Source: Parvimonas micra
GTDB taxonomy: Bacteria > Bacillota > Clostridia > Tissierellales > Peptoniphilaceae
Assembly: GCF_021300775.1 (NCBI RefSeq)
Contig: NZ_JAJTJP010000002.1
Location: 186,001 to 250,000, forward strand
Length of the DNA stretch: 64,000 nt
Direction: 5' to 3'
Both the position numbers and the translations under genes were made by a program. The stretch's first letter is position 1; every line of letters begins with the position of its first letter. Positions 1-8,234 of the stretch are shown in pieces. Below the pieces are notes generated by a model. The model had not been told where the DNA came from. It did no database searches and saw nothing but the letters and a program-made list of their open reading frames with translations.

Positions 1-1037
1 GAAGTACAACAGTAGAAAAAGCAGTTGCAGAAAAAGCAATGAGTTCCGTAGTTGGAATTACAACTGTTGGAGTTTCTGAAGATATGTTTTCTAATCAAAA
101 ACAAACCAGTGGACTAGGCTCAGGGGTAATTGTGAGTTCAGAGGGTTATATTTTAACGAATAATCACGTTGTTGACCCTTCAAAAACAACATCCGTAACA
201 GTAATTTTAAGTGACGGTACAAAAAAAGAAGCTAAGGTATTATGGAGTGATAAGACTTTAGACTTAGCAGTTATTAAAATAGATCCGAAAGGACTTGATT
301 TAAAAGCTGTTGAATTTGGAGATAGTTCACAAGTTTCAATTGGTGATAAAGCAATAGCAATCGGTAATCCGCTTGGTATAAATTTAAAATCAACTTTAAC
401 ATCTGGATATATTTCAGGAAAAGATAGAGTAATTACATTACAAGACGGTTCTACAATGGAAGGTTTATTCCAAACAGATGCCGCAATAAATCCAGGAAAT
501 AGTGGTGGTGGATTATTCAATGATCAAGGTCAACTTATTGGAATAAATACGGCAAAAGCTGGTAACAGTGATGGAATCGGATTTTCAATACCTATAAACC
601 TTGCAAAACCTATTTTAGAACAAATTATTCAAAATGGTAAGTTTGAAAGTGTTGTTTTAGGAGTTCAAGGAATAGATGTTACAAAATATAATGTTTTAGG
701 ACAAGAAAAGCTACCAGTTGATTCTGGAGTTTATGTTCATGAAGTGTTATCCGGTTCACCTGCTGACAAAGCTGGATTAAAATCAAAAGATATTATTACA
801 AAAGTTGGCGACTCAAAGGTCACATCAAACTCAACTTTAAAAACAGCTCTATTGAATTACAAAATAGGAGACAAAGTAAAGATTGAAGTTTATAGAGATG
901 GAAAATCCACAACATTAGAAGTTACTTTCACAGAATTTAACTTAAAGAATGTTGAAAAAAAGACTAACAGTTATAACCGTAACAGAAACAATCGTAATGA
1001 TATAAATAACGATAATAACGGTAATGACGAAGATTAA
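1..1037 (+). CDS. htrA: HtrA/DegP-like trypsin-family serine protease with PDZ domain (5' end missing)
   Basis: Surface-anchored or secreted quality-control protease of the HtrA family. The reading frame is open to the first base of the window, so the N-terminus, which normally holds the signal anchor, lies upstream; the ATG at 39 is internal. The catalytic triad is visible: His in NNHVV, Asp in DLAVIKID and Ser in NPGNSGGG. A PDZ domain follows (GVYVHEVLSGSPADKAGLK and GDKVKIEVYRDGK). The C-terminus is an odd Asn/Asp/Arg-rich low-complexity tail of about 25 residues. It is followed by a terminator and is probably the last gene of its transcript. The family call is secure; the substrate is unknown. 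Confidence 0.93.
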   Translation, partial: STTVEKAVAEKAMSSVVGITTVGVSEDMFSNQKQTSGLGSGVIVSSEGYILTNNHVVDPSKTTSVTVILSDGTKKEAKVLWSDKTLDLAVIKIDPKGLDLKAVEFGDSSQVSIGDKAIAIGNPLGINLKSTLTSGYISGKDRVITLQDGSTMEGLFQTDAAINPGNSGGGLFNDQGQLIGINTAKAGNSDGIGFSIPINLAKPILEQIIQNGKFESVVLGVQGIDVTKYNVLGQEKLPVDSGVYVHEVLSGSPADKAGLKSKDIITKVGDSKVTSNSTLKTALLNYKIGDKVKIEVYRDGKSTTLEVTFTEFNLKNVEKKTNSYNRNRNNRNDINNDNNGNDED

Positions 1038-1094
1038 ATAGCATACTAGTAGAGATTTTTTTATAAATCCTCCGTAAAAATAAATAAATAAATG

Positions 1095-1129
1095 CAAAAA
1101 AAGCTATGAATAGTTCATAGCTTTTTTTG
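1095..1129 (+). terminator. Rho-independent terminator after htrA
   Basis: Nine-base-pair stem AGCTATGAA / TTCATAGCT with a TAG loop, preceded by A residues and followed by seven T residues. Confidence 0.85.
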
Positions 1130-1207
1130 TTTGTAGTTTTAATTTCTAAATTATTCTCTATTTATCCACAATTTTTGTGGATAAGTCGAATAAATTGTGG
1201 ATTTAAC

Positions 1208-1237
1208 TTGAAAATAGATAGCTTTTTATGGTATAAT
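1208..1237 (+). promoter_or_regulatory. Sigma-A promoter of the DEAD-box helicase gene
   Basis: TTGAAA (1208-1213), an 18-base spacer and a perfect TATAAT (1232-1237). It lies about 140 bases before the likely start codon, so the helicase mRNA has a long 5' leader. Confidence 0.7.
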
Positions 1238-1329
1238 ATACACTTGAGCAATCAAGGAGTAATTATACTCCTAATTTTATGCTCTTAATATGTCGTGATG
1301 TTTAATGTGTAGTTTGTTTTTGTCTTTTT

Positions 1330-1360
1330 CTTTCGGAACTAACGTTAAGGTTCACGAAAG
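1330..1360 (+). promoter_or_regulatory. Hairpin in the helicase 5' leader
   Basis: CTTTCGGAAC (1330-1339) pairs with GTTC-A-CGAAAG (1350-1360), with a single bulged A, immediately 5' of the ribosome binding site. Another dyad, AGGAGT/ACTCCT, lies at about 1255-1272. This suggests control at the level of mRNA structure, as known for cold-shock helicase genes, but the function is inferred. Confidence 0.45.
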
Positions 1361-1376
1361 AAAGAAAGGAAAAAAT

Positions 1377-3119
1377 ATGATAGAAAATTTTAGTGATTTT
1401 AATTTGTCGAAGGAAGTTTTAAAAGCCATCGTTGAAATGGGATTTGAAGAACCTTCTCCAATACAAAAACAAGCAATACCGACTATGTTAAATGATGAAG
1501 ACATTATCGGTCAAGCACAAACAGGAACAGGAAAGACTGCGTCTTTTGGTATTCCAATAGTAGAAAAAGTAGATAGAAATAATAAGACAACTCAAGCTAT
1601 GGTTCTTTGTCCAACAAGAGAATTGTCAATCCAAGTTGCAGAAGAAATTTCAAAACTTGCGAAATATAAGGGAGTTTCAGTTATTCCAATTTATGGTGGA
1701 CAACCAATAGAAAGACAAATTCGTTCTTTGAAAATGGGAGTACAAGTTGTTGTTGGAACTCCAGGACGTGTTATAGACCATATCAAGAGAAAAACTTTAA
1801 AAACAGAAAATATTAGAACTTTTGTACTAGATGAAGCTGATGAAATGTTTGACATGGGCTTTAGAGAAGATATTGAAAAAATTATAGGATTTTTACCTTA
1901 CGAAAGACAAACAACTTTCTTCTCAGCTACAATGGATCAAGAAATGATGGATTTTGCTGCAAGATACCAAAGTGAGCCAAGACTTATTAAAGTTGTGCCA
2001 AAGGAATTAACAGTTCCAAAGGTAACTCAATACTATTTTGCACTTAAACACAATATGAAACTTGAAATTTTATCTCGTATCCTAGATGTTCAAAATCCAA
2101 AACTTACAGTTGTTTTCTGTAATACTAAAAAAATGGTTGATGAACTAACAGCAGGACTTCAATCTCGTGGATATTTTGCAGATGGACTTCATGGAGACTT
2201 AAAACAAATCCAAAGAGATGGAGTAATGAATAAGTTTAGAAATTCAACAATTGATATCTTAGTTGCAACAGATGTTGCTGCTCGTGGTATTGATGTTGAT
2301 GACGTAGATTTAGTTATAAATTATGATATGCCTCAAGATGTTGAATATTATGTTCACAGAATAGGTAGAACTGCAAGAGCTGGTAGAGAAGGAACTGCTA
2401 TAAGTTTTGTTTCTCCAAGAGAAATGAATACTTTATCACAAATCCAAAAATATACAAAGACAAAAATAGAAAAAAGAGATATGCCAACTCTTAAAGACTT
2501 AATAAAAAGACATGAAGAAAGATTTATAGAAGAAATAAAGGAAGAAATCAATAAGAATGAGCATACAAAAGAGTTAAATCTTATAAATATTTTAATGAGT
2601 GAAGATTATTCTCCAATAGATATTGCAGCTTGTCTTTTAAAACATTATAACGAAAATAATAAGCTTAACAATCATGAAGAGCTTATGGATGTCGATATTA
2701 AGAAAAATAATAAGAAAAAAGGAAATGATAAGACTTCAATTTCAAACAAAGGTGGAAAGTCTAATGTTACTGAAAAGAACTCTGGAAGAATTTATATCAA
2801 TATAGGTTCAAGAAAGGGAGTTTCTCAAAGACATATAGTCTCAGCACTTTGTAATGATGCAAACATTAGCTCAAGAGATATTGGAGATATTGAAATTTTC
2901 GAAAAGTTCAGTTTTGTAAACATTCATAAAAATGCACTTAAAGATGCAGTAAATAACTTAAATAATGCTCATATTAAGGGCTTTAAGGTTTTGGTTGAAC
3001 TTGCAAATAAAAAAGAAGATTCTTCAAAATTTTCTGCAAAACCAAAAGATAAGAAATTTAAGAAGGATAAAAAAGGCGAAAAGGGTGAAAAACCTAAACG
3101 TGATAAAAAGAGAAGATAA
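1377..3119 (+). CDS. deaD: DEAD-box ATP-dependent RNA helicase with DbpA-type RNA-binding domain
   Basis: Unwinds RNA duplexes using ATP; the family acts in ribosome assembly, mRNA decay and cold adaptation. All core motifs are present: Q motif near residue 20, AQTGTGKT near 46, PTRELS, GTPGR, DEAD near 151, SAT, ARGID and HRIGRTARAG near 326. A DbpA RNA-binding domain starts near residue 470 (GRIYINIGSRKG), and the end is a Lys-rich basic tail. I chose the ATG at 1377 because an AGAAAGGA ribosome site precedes it and the protein then begins at the usual family position (MIENF). An upstream in-frame ATG at 1305 would add 24 unlikely residues. The length of 580 aa suits the DeaD/CshA class. 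Confidence 0.93.
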   Translation: MIENFSDFNLSKEVLKAIVEMGFEEPSPIQKQAIPTMLNDEDIIGQAQTGTGKTASFGIPIVEKVDRNNKTTQAMVLCPTRELSIQVAEEISKLAKYKGVSVIPIYGGQPIERQIRSLKMGVQVVVGTPGRVIDHIKRKTLKTENIRTFVLDEADEMFDMGFREDIEKIIGFLPYERQTTFFSATMDQEMMDFAARYQSEPRLIKVVPKELTVPKVTQYYFALKHNMKLEILSRILDVQNPKLTVVFCNTKKMVDELTAGLQSRGYFADGLHGDLKQIQRDGVMNKFRNSTIDILVATDVAARGIDVDDVDLVINYDMPQDVEYYVHRIGRTARAGREGTAISFVSPREMNTLSQIQKYTKTKIEKRDMPTLKDLIKRHEERFIEEIKEEINKNEHTKELNLINILMSEDYSPIDIAACLLKHYNENNKLNNHEELMDVDIKKNNKKKGNDKTSISNKGGKSNVTEKNSGRIYINIGSRKGVSQRHIVSALCNDANISSRDIGDIEIFEKFSFVNIHKNALKDAVNNLNNAHIKGFKVLVELANKKEDSSKFSAKPKDKKFKKDKKGEKGEKPKRDKKRR

Positions 3120-3144
3120 TTTAAAAATTAATTTAAGGTAAATT

Positions 3145-3846
3145 ATGGAATTTTGTAAATATAAAAAAGATTTGAATTTTTCATACACAATGGGAGCTTT
3201 CCCTACAATCGAGCTTTTGGAGTCAAAGAAGTACAAAACTATTGCAGTTTTAGTACATTCAAAATATGATGATAAAGAAAAGCTTGAAAAAATTTGTAAT
3301 AAAAAAGGAATTAATTTAATCTACAATGATAAAATTGTAAATAAACTTCAAAGCAAAGAAAATACATTTGTAATAGGAGTTTTTGAAAAGAATTTCGTAA
3401 AAATAGAAAAAGACAATCACATATTATTATGTGAGCCGAGAGATAAGGGAAATTTAGGTACAATTTTAAGAACTGCTTTAGGATTTGGTTTTAAAAATAT
3501 TGCAATAATAGATGGTTGCGATGTTTTTGATCCAAAAACTATTAGAGCATCAATGGGAGCGATCTTTAAGATGAATGTAGAAATCTTTAAGACTTTTGAA
3601 GAATACAAAAACTCATTTGAAGAAAATAATATCTATTCTTTCATTTTAAATAAAGACTCAGTATCTCTAAAAAATGTAGAAATCAAAAAGCCTTTTACAT
3701 TAATGTTTGGAAATGAATCACATGGACTTGAAAACTTTGACTTAAAAGGTACAATTCCGGTATTCATAGAACAAAGTGAAGACATAGACAGCTTTAATTT
3801 GCCAATAGCAAGTTCAATAGCAATGTATAAATTTACAGAAAAATAA
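3145..3846 (+). CDS. TrmH/SpoU-family RNA 2'-O-methyltransferase
   Basis: Predicted SAM-dependent ribose methyltransferase of the knotted SPOUT fold, acting on tRNA or rRNA. The three SpoU motifs are visible: motif 1 NLGTILRTALGFGF, motif 2 MFGNESHGL and motif 3 FNLPIASSIAMY. The N-terminal 90 residues form a divergent substrate-recognition region. It starts 25 bases after the helicase stop with no terminator between, so the two are probably cotranscribed. The target nucleotide cannot be told from sequence. Motif 3 has FNLPIA where SLNVAVA-like forms are usual, but this is within family variation. Confidence 0.85.
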   Translation: MEFCKYKKDLNFSYTMGAFPTIELLESKKYKTIAVLVHSKYDDKEKLEKICNKKGINLIYNDKIVNKLQSKENTFVIGVFEKNFVKIEKDNHILLCEPRDKGNLGTILRTALGFGFKNIAIIDGCDVFDPKTIRASMGAIFKMNVEIFKTFEEYKNSFEENNIYSFILNKDSVSLKNVEIKKPFTLMFGNESHGLENFDLKGTIPVFIEQSEDIDSFNLPIASSIAMYKFTEK

Positions 3847-3855
3847 TAAATAAGT

Positions 3856-3882
3856 AAAAAGCAGGGTAAAACCTGCTTTTTT
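3856..3882 (+). terminator. Terminator after the TrmH-like gene
   Basis: Stem GCAGG/CCTGC with a GTAAAA loop, flanked by A and T runs. Its sequence is nearly the same as the terminator at 4031-4057 (see findings). Confidence 0.85.
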
Positions 3883-3887
3883 ATTAT

Positions 3888-4028
3888 ATAAGTCCTTTAA
3901 AGGACTTACTATTATTTGTAAACAAATAATAGTTGAGATCTCTCCACTACGGTCGAGATGACGTGTTGGGGGCATCTCTTTGCAAAGTATTTTGACGTGA
4001 AATATTTCAATTAATAAAATATATAAAT
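3888..4028. repeat. Partial copy of the dispersed palindromic repeat family
   Basis: Contains the family landmarks in order: AGTCCTTTAAAGGACT palindrome, ACTATTATTTGTAAAC palindrome arm, GAGATCTCTCC, GGTCGAGATGACGTGTTGG, and the end motif TGACGTGAAA followed by TTCAATTAATAAAATATATA. It corresponds to the right half of the full elements at 27.8-28.5 kb and 39.5-40.2 kb. No credible coding sequence. Confidence 0.8.
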
Positions 4029-4030
4029 AA

Positions 4031-4057
4031 AAAAACAGGGTAAACCCTGCTTTTTTT
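4031..4057 (-). terminator. Bidirectional terminator serving the DUF1858 gene
   Basis: CAGGG-TAAA-CCCTG stem with an A run on one side and a T run on the other, so it can work in both directions between convergent genes. Confidence 0.8.
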
Positions 4058-4075
4058 GTCTTAGTATGGATGCAT

Positions 4076-4294
4076 TTAAGCATTAATAAAGTTTTCTATT
4101 TTTTCTTTTAATTCGTCGTATTCAAATCCACCTTTAATAGCAACCATTTCAAGAGTTGCAATATCTTTCATCATAGCGAAAAGTTCTTCGTTATCAAGAT
4201 TTGAATATTCTGGATTTAAAGTCTTTAGGAAGTTTTTAACTTCAGGATAATTTTCTACTAATTCACCAATTTTTGTGCTTCTTTCTAATTTCAT
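4076..4294 (-). CDS. DUF1858 domain protein
   Basis: A 72-residue cytosolic protein with the DUF1858 pattern: IGELVENYPEVKNFL, a central NPEYSNLDNEE segment, and TLEMVAIKGG near the end. Members are small helical proteins or N-terminal domains of ScdA-like and redox proteins; their molecular role is not established. There is no metal-binding Cys here. A clear AAGGAG ribosome site precedes the ATG at 4294. It is a monocistronic unit between a tRNA gene and a convergent terminator. Confidence 0.8.
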   Translation of the reverse strand: MKLERSTKIGELVENYPEVKNFLKTLNPEYSNLDNEELFAMMKDIATLEMVAIKGGFEYDELKEKIENFINA

Positions 4295-4404
4295 TTTTAA
4301 TTCTCCTTTATATTTGATTTTTTTAATTATTTTTTATTGTAATAATATTATAATCTAATTTAGAATGAAAATCTGTTGCATTTGAAACAAAAAGAAAAAA
4401 ATTC

Positions 4405-4439
4405 ATAAAAAAATTCCTATGAGCAAAACTCATAGGAAT
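4405..4439 (-). terminator. Terminator of tRNA-Pro
   Basis: Perfect 12-bp stem AATTCCTATGAG / CTCATAGGAATT directly abutting the 3' end of the tRNA, followed on the minus strand by a T run. Confidence 0.8.
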
Positions 4440-4516
4440 TGGTCGGGGTGAGAAGATTCGAACTCCCGGCCCCATGGTCCCAAACCACGTGCGCTACCAA
4501 ACTGCGCTACACCCCG
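4440..4516 (-). tRNA. tRNA-Pro (anticodon TGG)
   Basis: A 77-nt cloverleaf with acceptor stem CGGGGTG / CACCCCG, encoded 3' CCA, T-loop GTTCGAATC and anticodon loop TTTGGGA, giving anticodon TGG. Confidence 0.96.
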
Positions 4517-4617
4517 TTACGATTACCTACATATTATATACCTTTTATTTTGATTTGTCAACACTTTTTTTTAATTTTTTTGTTTAAATCATTGGTAATA
4601 TAATATTTTAATCGCAA

Positions 4618-5220
4618 TTATTTGTTTTTTTGGTGTAAGTTTATTATATCCATTGTTGTTGGTTTATCTTTGAGATATGTTTTTATAACTGCAAAAGTTT
4701 CTCTGAAATATGATGAAACAAAAGCTCCTGTTGGTGTTTTTGCAGGAACAGTTTTTGCTAAAACTCCAAATCTATAAAGTATAAGTTTTGCTCTAAATAA
4801 ATGATAACTTGATGAAATTACCATAATTTCTGAAGGTTTTTTATCTAGTTTTTCTAATGCAAACTTTATGTTTTCAAAAGTGTTTTTACTTTTTGTTTCA
4901 AGGATTAATCTATCTTTATCAATTCCCTTTTCAATTAAGTATTTTTGCATATATTCAGCTTGAGAAAACTCGTTGTTATTTTCTTTTCCTCCACAAAGAA
5001 CAGCCTTTGCTGTTTTGTGTTTGTTTAAGTATTCGATTGTTGTATCTAGTCTATTTATTAAAGTTTTTGAAAGATTTCCATTATTTGCCTTTGCTCCAAG
5101 AACTAGAACATAATTTTCATAAGTATCCATATCATTTTTTTGTGAAGCGAAAATTAACGATTGAATAAGGATTATTAAGCAAAAACCTACGAATAGAAAA
5201 AATTTAAATAGTCTTTTCAT
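4618..5220 (-). CDS. DUF218 (YdcF/SanA/ElyC-like) envelope protein
   Basis: Predicted membrane-anchored protein of the DUF218 family, which includes SanA, ElyC and YdcF, linked in other bacteria to the cell envelope. It has one N-terminal transmembrane segment (residues 4-25). The soluble domain carries the family signatures: VLGAKA, NRLDTTIEYL, GGKENN, E near 118, NTFENIKFAL and SSSYHLFRAK. It starts 10 bases after the fRMsr-like gene ends upstream on the same strand, suggesting a two-gene operon. The biochemical activity is not known. Confidence 0.85.
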   Translation of the reverse strand: MKRLFKFFLFVGFCLIILIQSLIFASQKNDMDTYENYVLVLGAKANNGNLSKTLINRLDTTIEYLNKHKTAKAVLCGGKENNNEFSQAEYMQKYLIEKGIDKDRLILETKSKNTFENIKFALEKLDKKPSEIMVISSSYHLFRAKLILYRFGVLAKTVPAKTPTGAFVSSYFRETFAVIKTYLKDKPTTMDIINLHQKNK

Positions 5221-5229
5221 AGTGCCTCC

Positions 5230-5715
5230 TTAAATATGTTTTTCTAGCTGTTTAACAAATGCTTCTAAGAATATTTGTTCTTCATTTGAAAATCTGTTAA
5301 AAATTGGTGAGTCAATGTCCAACACACCAAATAATTTATTGTCTTTAAATATTGGAATTACAATTTCTGAATTACTCTTGCTATCACAGGCGATATGACC
5401 TTCAAAATTGTGAACATTTTCGATATTTAAAGTCTTTTTAAGACTTGCGCTTGTTCCACAAACACCTTTTCCATTTTGAATTCTAACACAGGCTGGAAGT
5501 CCTTGAAAAGGTCCTAGAACAAGAGTATCTGTCTTTTCATCTAGTATATAAAATCCTACCCAATTAATTTTTTCTAAAAAGAAATTTAATAGGGCAGACG
5601 CATTTGATAAATTTGCTATTGTATTTTCTTCGTTATTACATAATTCGTAAAGATCTTTTATTAAATAGGAGTATTGTTCTCCTAAGTTTCCTTCATATTT
5701 AATTGGATTAAACAT
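5230..5715 (-). CDS. msrC: GAF-domain free methionine-(R)-sulfoxide reductase
   Basis: Reduces free methionine-R-sulfoxide with thioredoxin-type reductants, as part of oxidative stress repair in the cytosol. The whole 161-residue protein is one GAF domain of the fRMsr type: NWVGFYILD, LGPFQGLPAC, GKGVCGTSAS and GHIACDSKS. All three family cysteines are present at 76, 86 and 110, with the same spacing (10 and 24) as Cys84/94/118 of the E. coli enzyme. It is first of two genes with the DUF218 protein, and the ATG at 5715 follows an AAGGAGAG site. Confidence 0.92.
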   Translation of the reverse strand: MFNPIKYEGNLGEQYSYLIKDLYELCNNEENTIANLSNASALLNFFLEKINWVGFYILDEKTDTLVLGPFQGLPACVRIQNGKGVCGTSASLKKTLNIENVHNFEGHIACDSKSNSEIVIPIFKDNKLFGVLDIDSPIFNRFSNEEQIFLEAFVKQLEKHI

Positions 5716-5791
5716 ATAACTCTCCTTTTTGGTTAATATAATAATATTAACATAAAAGTCTATTAATTTCTAGTTTAATACTCAATTTAAT

Positions 5792-5820
5792 ACTAAAAGC
5801 TGACTAAAAAGTCAGCTTTT
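5792..5820 (-). terminator. Hairpin after the DUF6483 gene
   Basis: AAAAGCTGACT / AGTCAGCTTTT stem abutting the stop codon of the gene at 5821. The minus-strand T tract is short (TTTTAG), so termination may be leaky. Confidence 0.6.
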
Positions 5821-6192
5821 TTAAATTAAGTCTGATAAACTATTCATATTGCATTCGTTAAGCAAGTCTTTTATGCCTGTTTTTATCTCTTCTCTATCAA
5901 AATCATGTTCGTTTAAGAATTTTGAACTCTTTTCATTTAGATGTGAATAAAATAAAAGTCCTATTAATAAACTATCTTGAGTTTTGAATTTTATTAGGTT
6001 AAATAAAGCATCTTCTGCTTCATTTATATTACCAGCATCAATTTTTGATTTTAAATCTTTTAAAATTTCCTTACTTGCTTCTAGTTTCAACAGTTTTTCT
6101 GGTGAAGAATTTTTGTCGATTTTAAAGACAAATTCTAAAATCATACTTATCCATTCTTCAATTTTTCTCATTATATAATCGTTTTTTAGCAT
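5821..6192 (-). CDS. DUF6483-like small helical protein
   Basis: A 123-residue, highly helical cytosolic protein beginning NDYIMRKIEEWISMILEFVF, which resembles the DUF6483 family of Firmicutes. No catalytic motif is visible. It starts 8 bases after the stop of the upstream small membrane protein gene, so the two are likely cotranscribed. Function unknown; the family assignment is from overall pattern only. Confidence 0.65.
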   Translation of the reverse strand: MLKNDYIMRKIEEWISMILEFVFKIDKNSSPEKLLKLEASKEILKDLKSKIDAGNINEAEDALFNLIKFKTQDSLLIGLLFYSHLNEKSSKFLNEHDFDREEIKTGIKDLLNECNMNSLSDLI

Positions 6193-6200
6193 ATTTTCTC

Positions 6201-6476
6201 CTAGTCAACTACTTCAAGAAATGCTTTAAAAAAGTATAAAGTTGAAATGATTAAACCTAGATTTAAAAGTAACCACAATCCTACTTTTTTTGAATATCTT
6301 GAAAAGTAAGCACCTTCTGCTCCAACTATCTGTGGGAAAAAGAATCCTAAATACAAAATATAATCTGGCAGATGAATTCCTTGTCCTGTTTCAAAGGATT
6401 TTACATATAGGAGTAAAACTGATTCCACTATAGCACCAATTAAAAATAGTATTATTGATAAATTTTCTTTTTTCAT
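6201..6476 (-). CDS. Small three-helix membrane protein, unknown
   Basis: A 91-residue hydrophobic protein with about three transmembrane segments (residues 6-26, 38-56 and 66-86). A short polar stretch, SFETGQGIHLPDY, is predicted between helices 1 and 2, and YFSRYSKK forms a basic loop. An AGGTTTAAT leader with weak ribosome site precedes the ATG at 6476. It lies just upstream of the DUF6483-like gene in an apparent operon. I do not recognise the family. Confidence 0.6.
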   Translation of the reverse strand: MKKENLSIILFLIGAIVESVLLLYVKSFETGQGIHLPDYILYLGFFFPQIVGAEGAYFSRYSKKVGLWLLLNLGLIISTLYFFKAFLEVVD

Positions 6477-6555
6477 ATTAAACCTCCAGAAACCAATATA
6501 AAATACATTATAAAATATAACTCTGTTATTGTGATAATATTTTTACTAAATTATT

Positions 6556-6843
6556 TTAATTTAAATTTAATAAAATCAATATGAAAATCATAATACTTTT
6601 AATATTAAATGTAATTAAGAAAAGAATTACACTTATTATAGAATAAATTTTACTTAAATTTCTTGTAAAATACATTGAGAGCCCAAGCAAAATAAAAGTT
6701 GTTATATATAATATATAAAAATATATCGAACTCAAATTATCTACCCAATTTGTAAAATTAATTACAATAAATGATAATACTATGATACAAAATGAAATCA
6801 AAGATAGAGTAAAAACTATTTTTGGTAATTTTTTTGTTTCCAT
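6556..6843 (-). CDS. Small membrane protein, unknown
   Basis: A 95-residue, very hydrophobic protein with three predicted transmembrane segments (about 9-28, 40-60 and 68-92) and almost no loops. AGGAGGTTACT precedes the ATG at 6843, a strong ribosome site. It lies 25 bases after the stop of proline iminopeptidase on the same strand and may be cotranscribed with it. No family recognised. Confidence 0.6.
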   Translation of the reverse strand: METKKLPKIVFTLSLISFCIIVLSFIVINFTNWVDNLSSIYFYILYITTFILLGLSMYFTRNLSKIYSIISVILFLITFNIKSIMIFILILLNLN

Positions 6844-6868
6844 AGTAACCTCCTTTATTTAGAAGAAT

Positions 6869-7810
6869 CTAAAAAAGTTTCTTAAATTCCTCTTGTGCTA
6901 AAATAAGCTCGTGAGTCATTGCAGGATCGAAAGAAGTGTGACCTGAAATAGGGAAAATCAATTTTGAATTATTTAGTTTTTCGTGTAATAAATAAGCTCC
7001 AACAGGTCTGCAATCTACATCATATCTGCCATGAACAATTATTGTAGGAATATCCTTAATCTTATCAACATTATTTAAAATGTAATTTTCTTCAAAGAAA
7101 CAATTATTTACAAAGTAATGGCATTCCATAATCGCCATTGAAATATCTTCATCAGTGATTTCTTCTGAAATAACTCTTGGTTCAAGAGCAACAACTGAAT
7201 TTTCAAATGCACTAAAAGATTTTCCGTATTTTTTCTTTGTTTCGTAATTGTCTGAAGTTAAGTATTTATAGTAACTTTTAATATAATCTTTTCTTTCTTC
7301 TTCGTTAAAAGGAGATTTAAAGATTTCAAAAGCTTCAGGGAAGAACATTCCTGCTCCACCTTGATATAACCACTTAACATCTTCATCTCTTCCTAAGAAA
7401 ATTCCTCTTAAAATTAAACCTACAACGCTTTGTGGATAGTTTTCTGCATAGTATAAGGAAAGTGTAGTTCCCCAAGAACCACCATAAACTAACCATTTAT
7501 CAATCTTTAAATGTTCTCTTATCTTTTCCATATCCTTTGCAAGATTTTGTGTATTATTATCTTTTAATTCCAAAAATGGTTTACTTTTACCACAACCTCT
7601 TTGGTCAATTGTTATAATTCTATAAAAAGATGGATCTAAAAATCTTTTAGATTTGTCGCCACATCCACATCCAGGTCCGCCGTGAACAAATACAACAGGT
7701 GCTCCGTTAGGATTTCCGGATTGTTCATAATAAACTTCGTGAATATCATCAACCTTTAAATGTCCTTTATCGAATGATTCAAATTCAGGAAAAAGTGTCT
7801 TAAATTCCAT
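6869..7810 (-). CDS. pip: Proline iminopeptidase (alpha/beta hydrolase, peptidase S33)
   Basis: Cytosolic enzyme that releases N-terminal proline from peptides, useful to a peptide-fermenting anaerobe. Family marks are the HGGPG oxyanion motif (residues 43-47), DQRGCGKS, and the nucleophile elbow GGSWG with Ser112. Asp264 (GRYD) and His291 (GHTSF) complete the triad. The length of 313 aa is normal. AGGAGGTAAAT precedes the ATG. An unusual Cys-rich stretch, PGCGCG, follows the oxyanion motif; similar sequences occur in the family. Confidence 0.93.
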   Translation of the reverse strand: MEFKTLFPEFESFDKGHLKVDDIHEVYYEQSGNPNGAPVVFVHGGPGCGCGDKSKRFLDPSFYRIITIDQRGCGKSKPFLELKDNNTQNLAKDMEKIREHLKIDKWLVYGGSWGTTLSLYYAENYPQSVVGLILRGIFLGRDEDVKWLYQGGAGMFFPEAFEIFKSPFNEEERKDYIKSYYKYLTSDNYETKKKYGKSFSAFENSVVALEPRVISEEITDEDISMAIMECHYFVNNCFFEENYILNNVDKIKDIPTIIVHGRYDVDCRPVGAYLLHEKLNNSKLIFPISGHTSFDPAMTHELILAQEEFKKLF

Positions 7811-7889
7811 ATTTACCTCCTAATTAGCTATTTAGTCTATACTATAATAAATAAAATCTTTTGTCAAGTTGTATTTTATGGTCAAATTG

Positions 7890-7898
7890 TGATAAAAT
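7890..7898 (+). promoter_or_regulatory. Extended -10 promoter of the first SemiSWEET gene
   Basis: TG-A-TAAAAT, 26 bases before the start codon. Closely similar TTGTGRTAAAATAT motifs precede genes at 23468, 24246 and 49398. Confidence 0.55.
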
Positions 7899-7923
7899 CA
7901 TTAAATGAAGATTAGGAGGATAT

Positions 7924-8163
7924 ATGATAGGAATAATTGCAGCTTGCCTAACAACTTTTGCGTTAGCACCGCAAGTAATAAAGATAATAAAAGATAAAAA
8001 TACACAATCTCTTTCTTTGATAATGTGTATTATGCAAACAACAGGAATTTTTCTTTGGTTAGTTCATGGATTAATGATAAAAGATTTTCCACTGATTTTT
8101 GCAAACAGCATTTCATTTGTTTTAGTTTTAATTATACTTATTCATAAAATCAAATATAAATAG
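7924..8163 (+). CDS. SemiSWEET / PQ-loop sugar transporter
   Basis: A 79-residue protein with three transmembrane helices, the size of a SemiSWEET half-transporter that works as a dimer to move sugars down a gradient. The PQ-loop motif LAPQVIKIIKDKNTQSLSL lies at residues 14-32, and helix 3 holds the conserved Asn (FANSISF). The ribosome site is AGGAGGAT. It is a monocistronic gene between a divergent peptidase and fructose-bisphosphate aldolase. Substrate unknown. Confidence 0.85.
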   Translation: MIGIIAACLTTFALAPQVIKIIKDKNTQSLSLIMCIMQTTGIFLWLVHGLMIKDFPLIFANSISFVLVLIILIHKIKYK

Positions 8164-8234
8164 ATTTATAACTAAAAATATGTTAAAATATACTTAGAGT
8201 AAAATTTACTTAATAATTTTTAAGGAGCGAAAAT

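Noticed and set aside
1305-1376. 24-residue N-terminal extension of the DEAD-box helicase
   Set aside because: It would translate through the leader hairpin, has no ribosome site, and family members start at the later Met.
4857-5168. Plus-strand open frame opposite the DUF218 gene
   Set aside because: It is the shadow of a well-supported minus-strand gene and has no ribosome site or family features.
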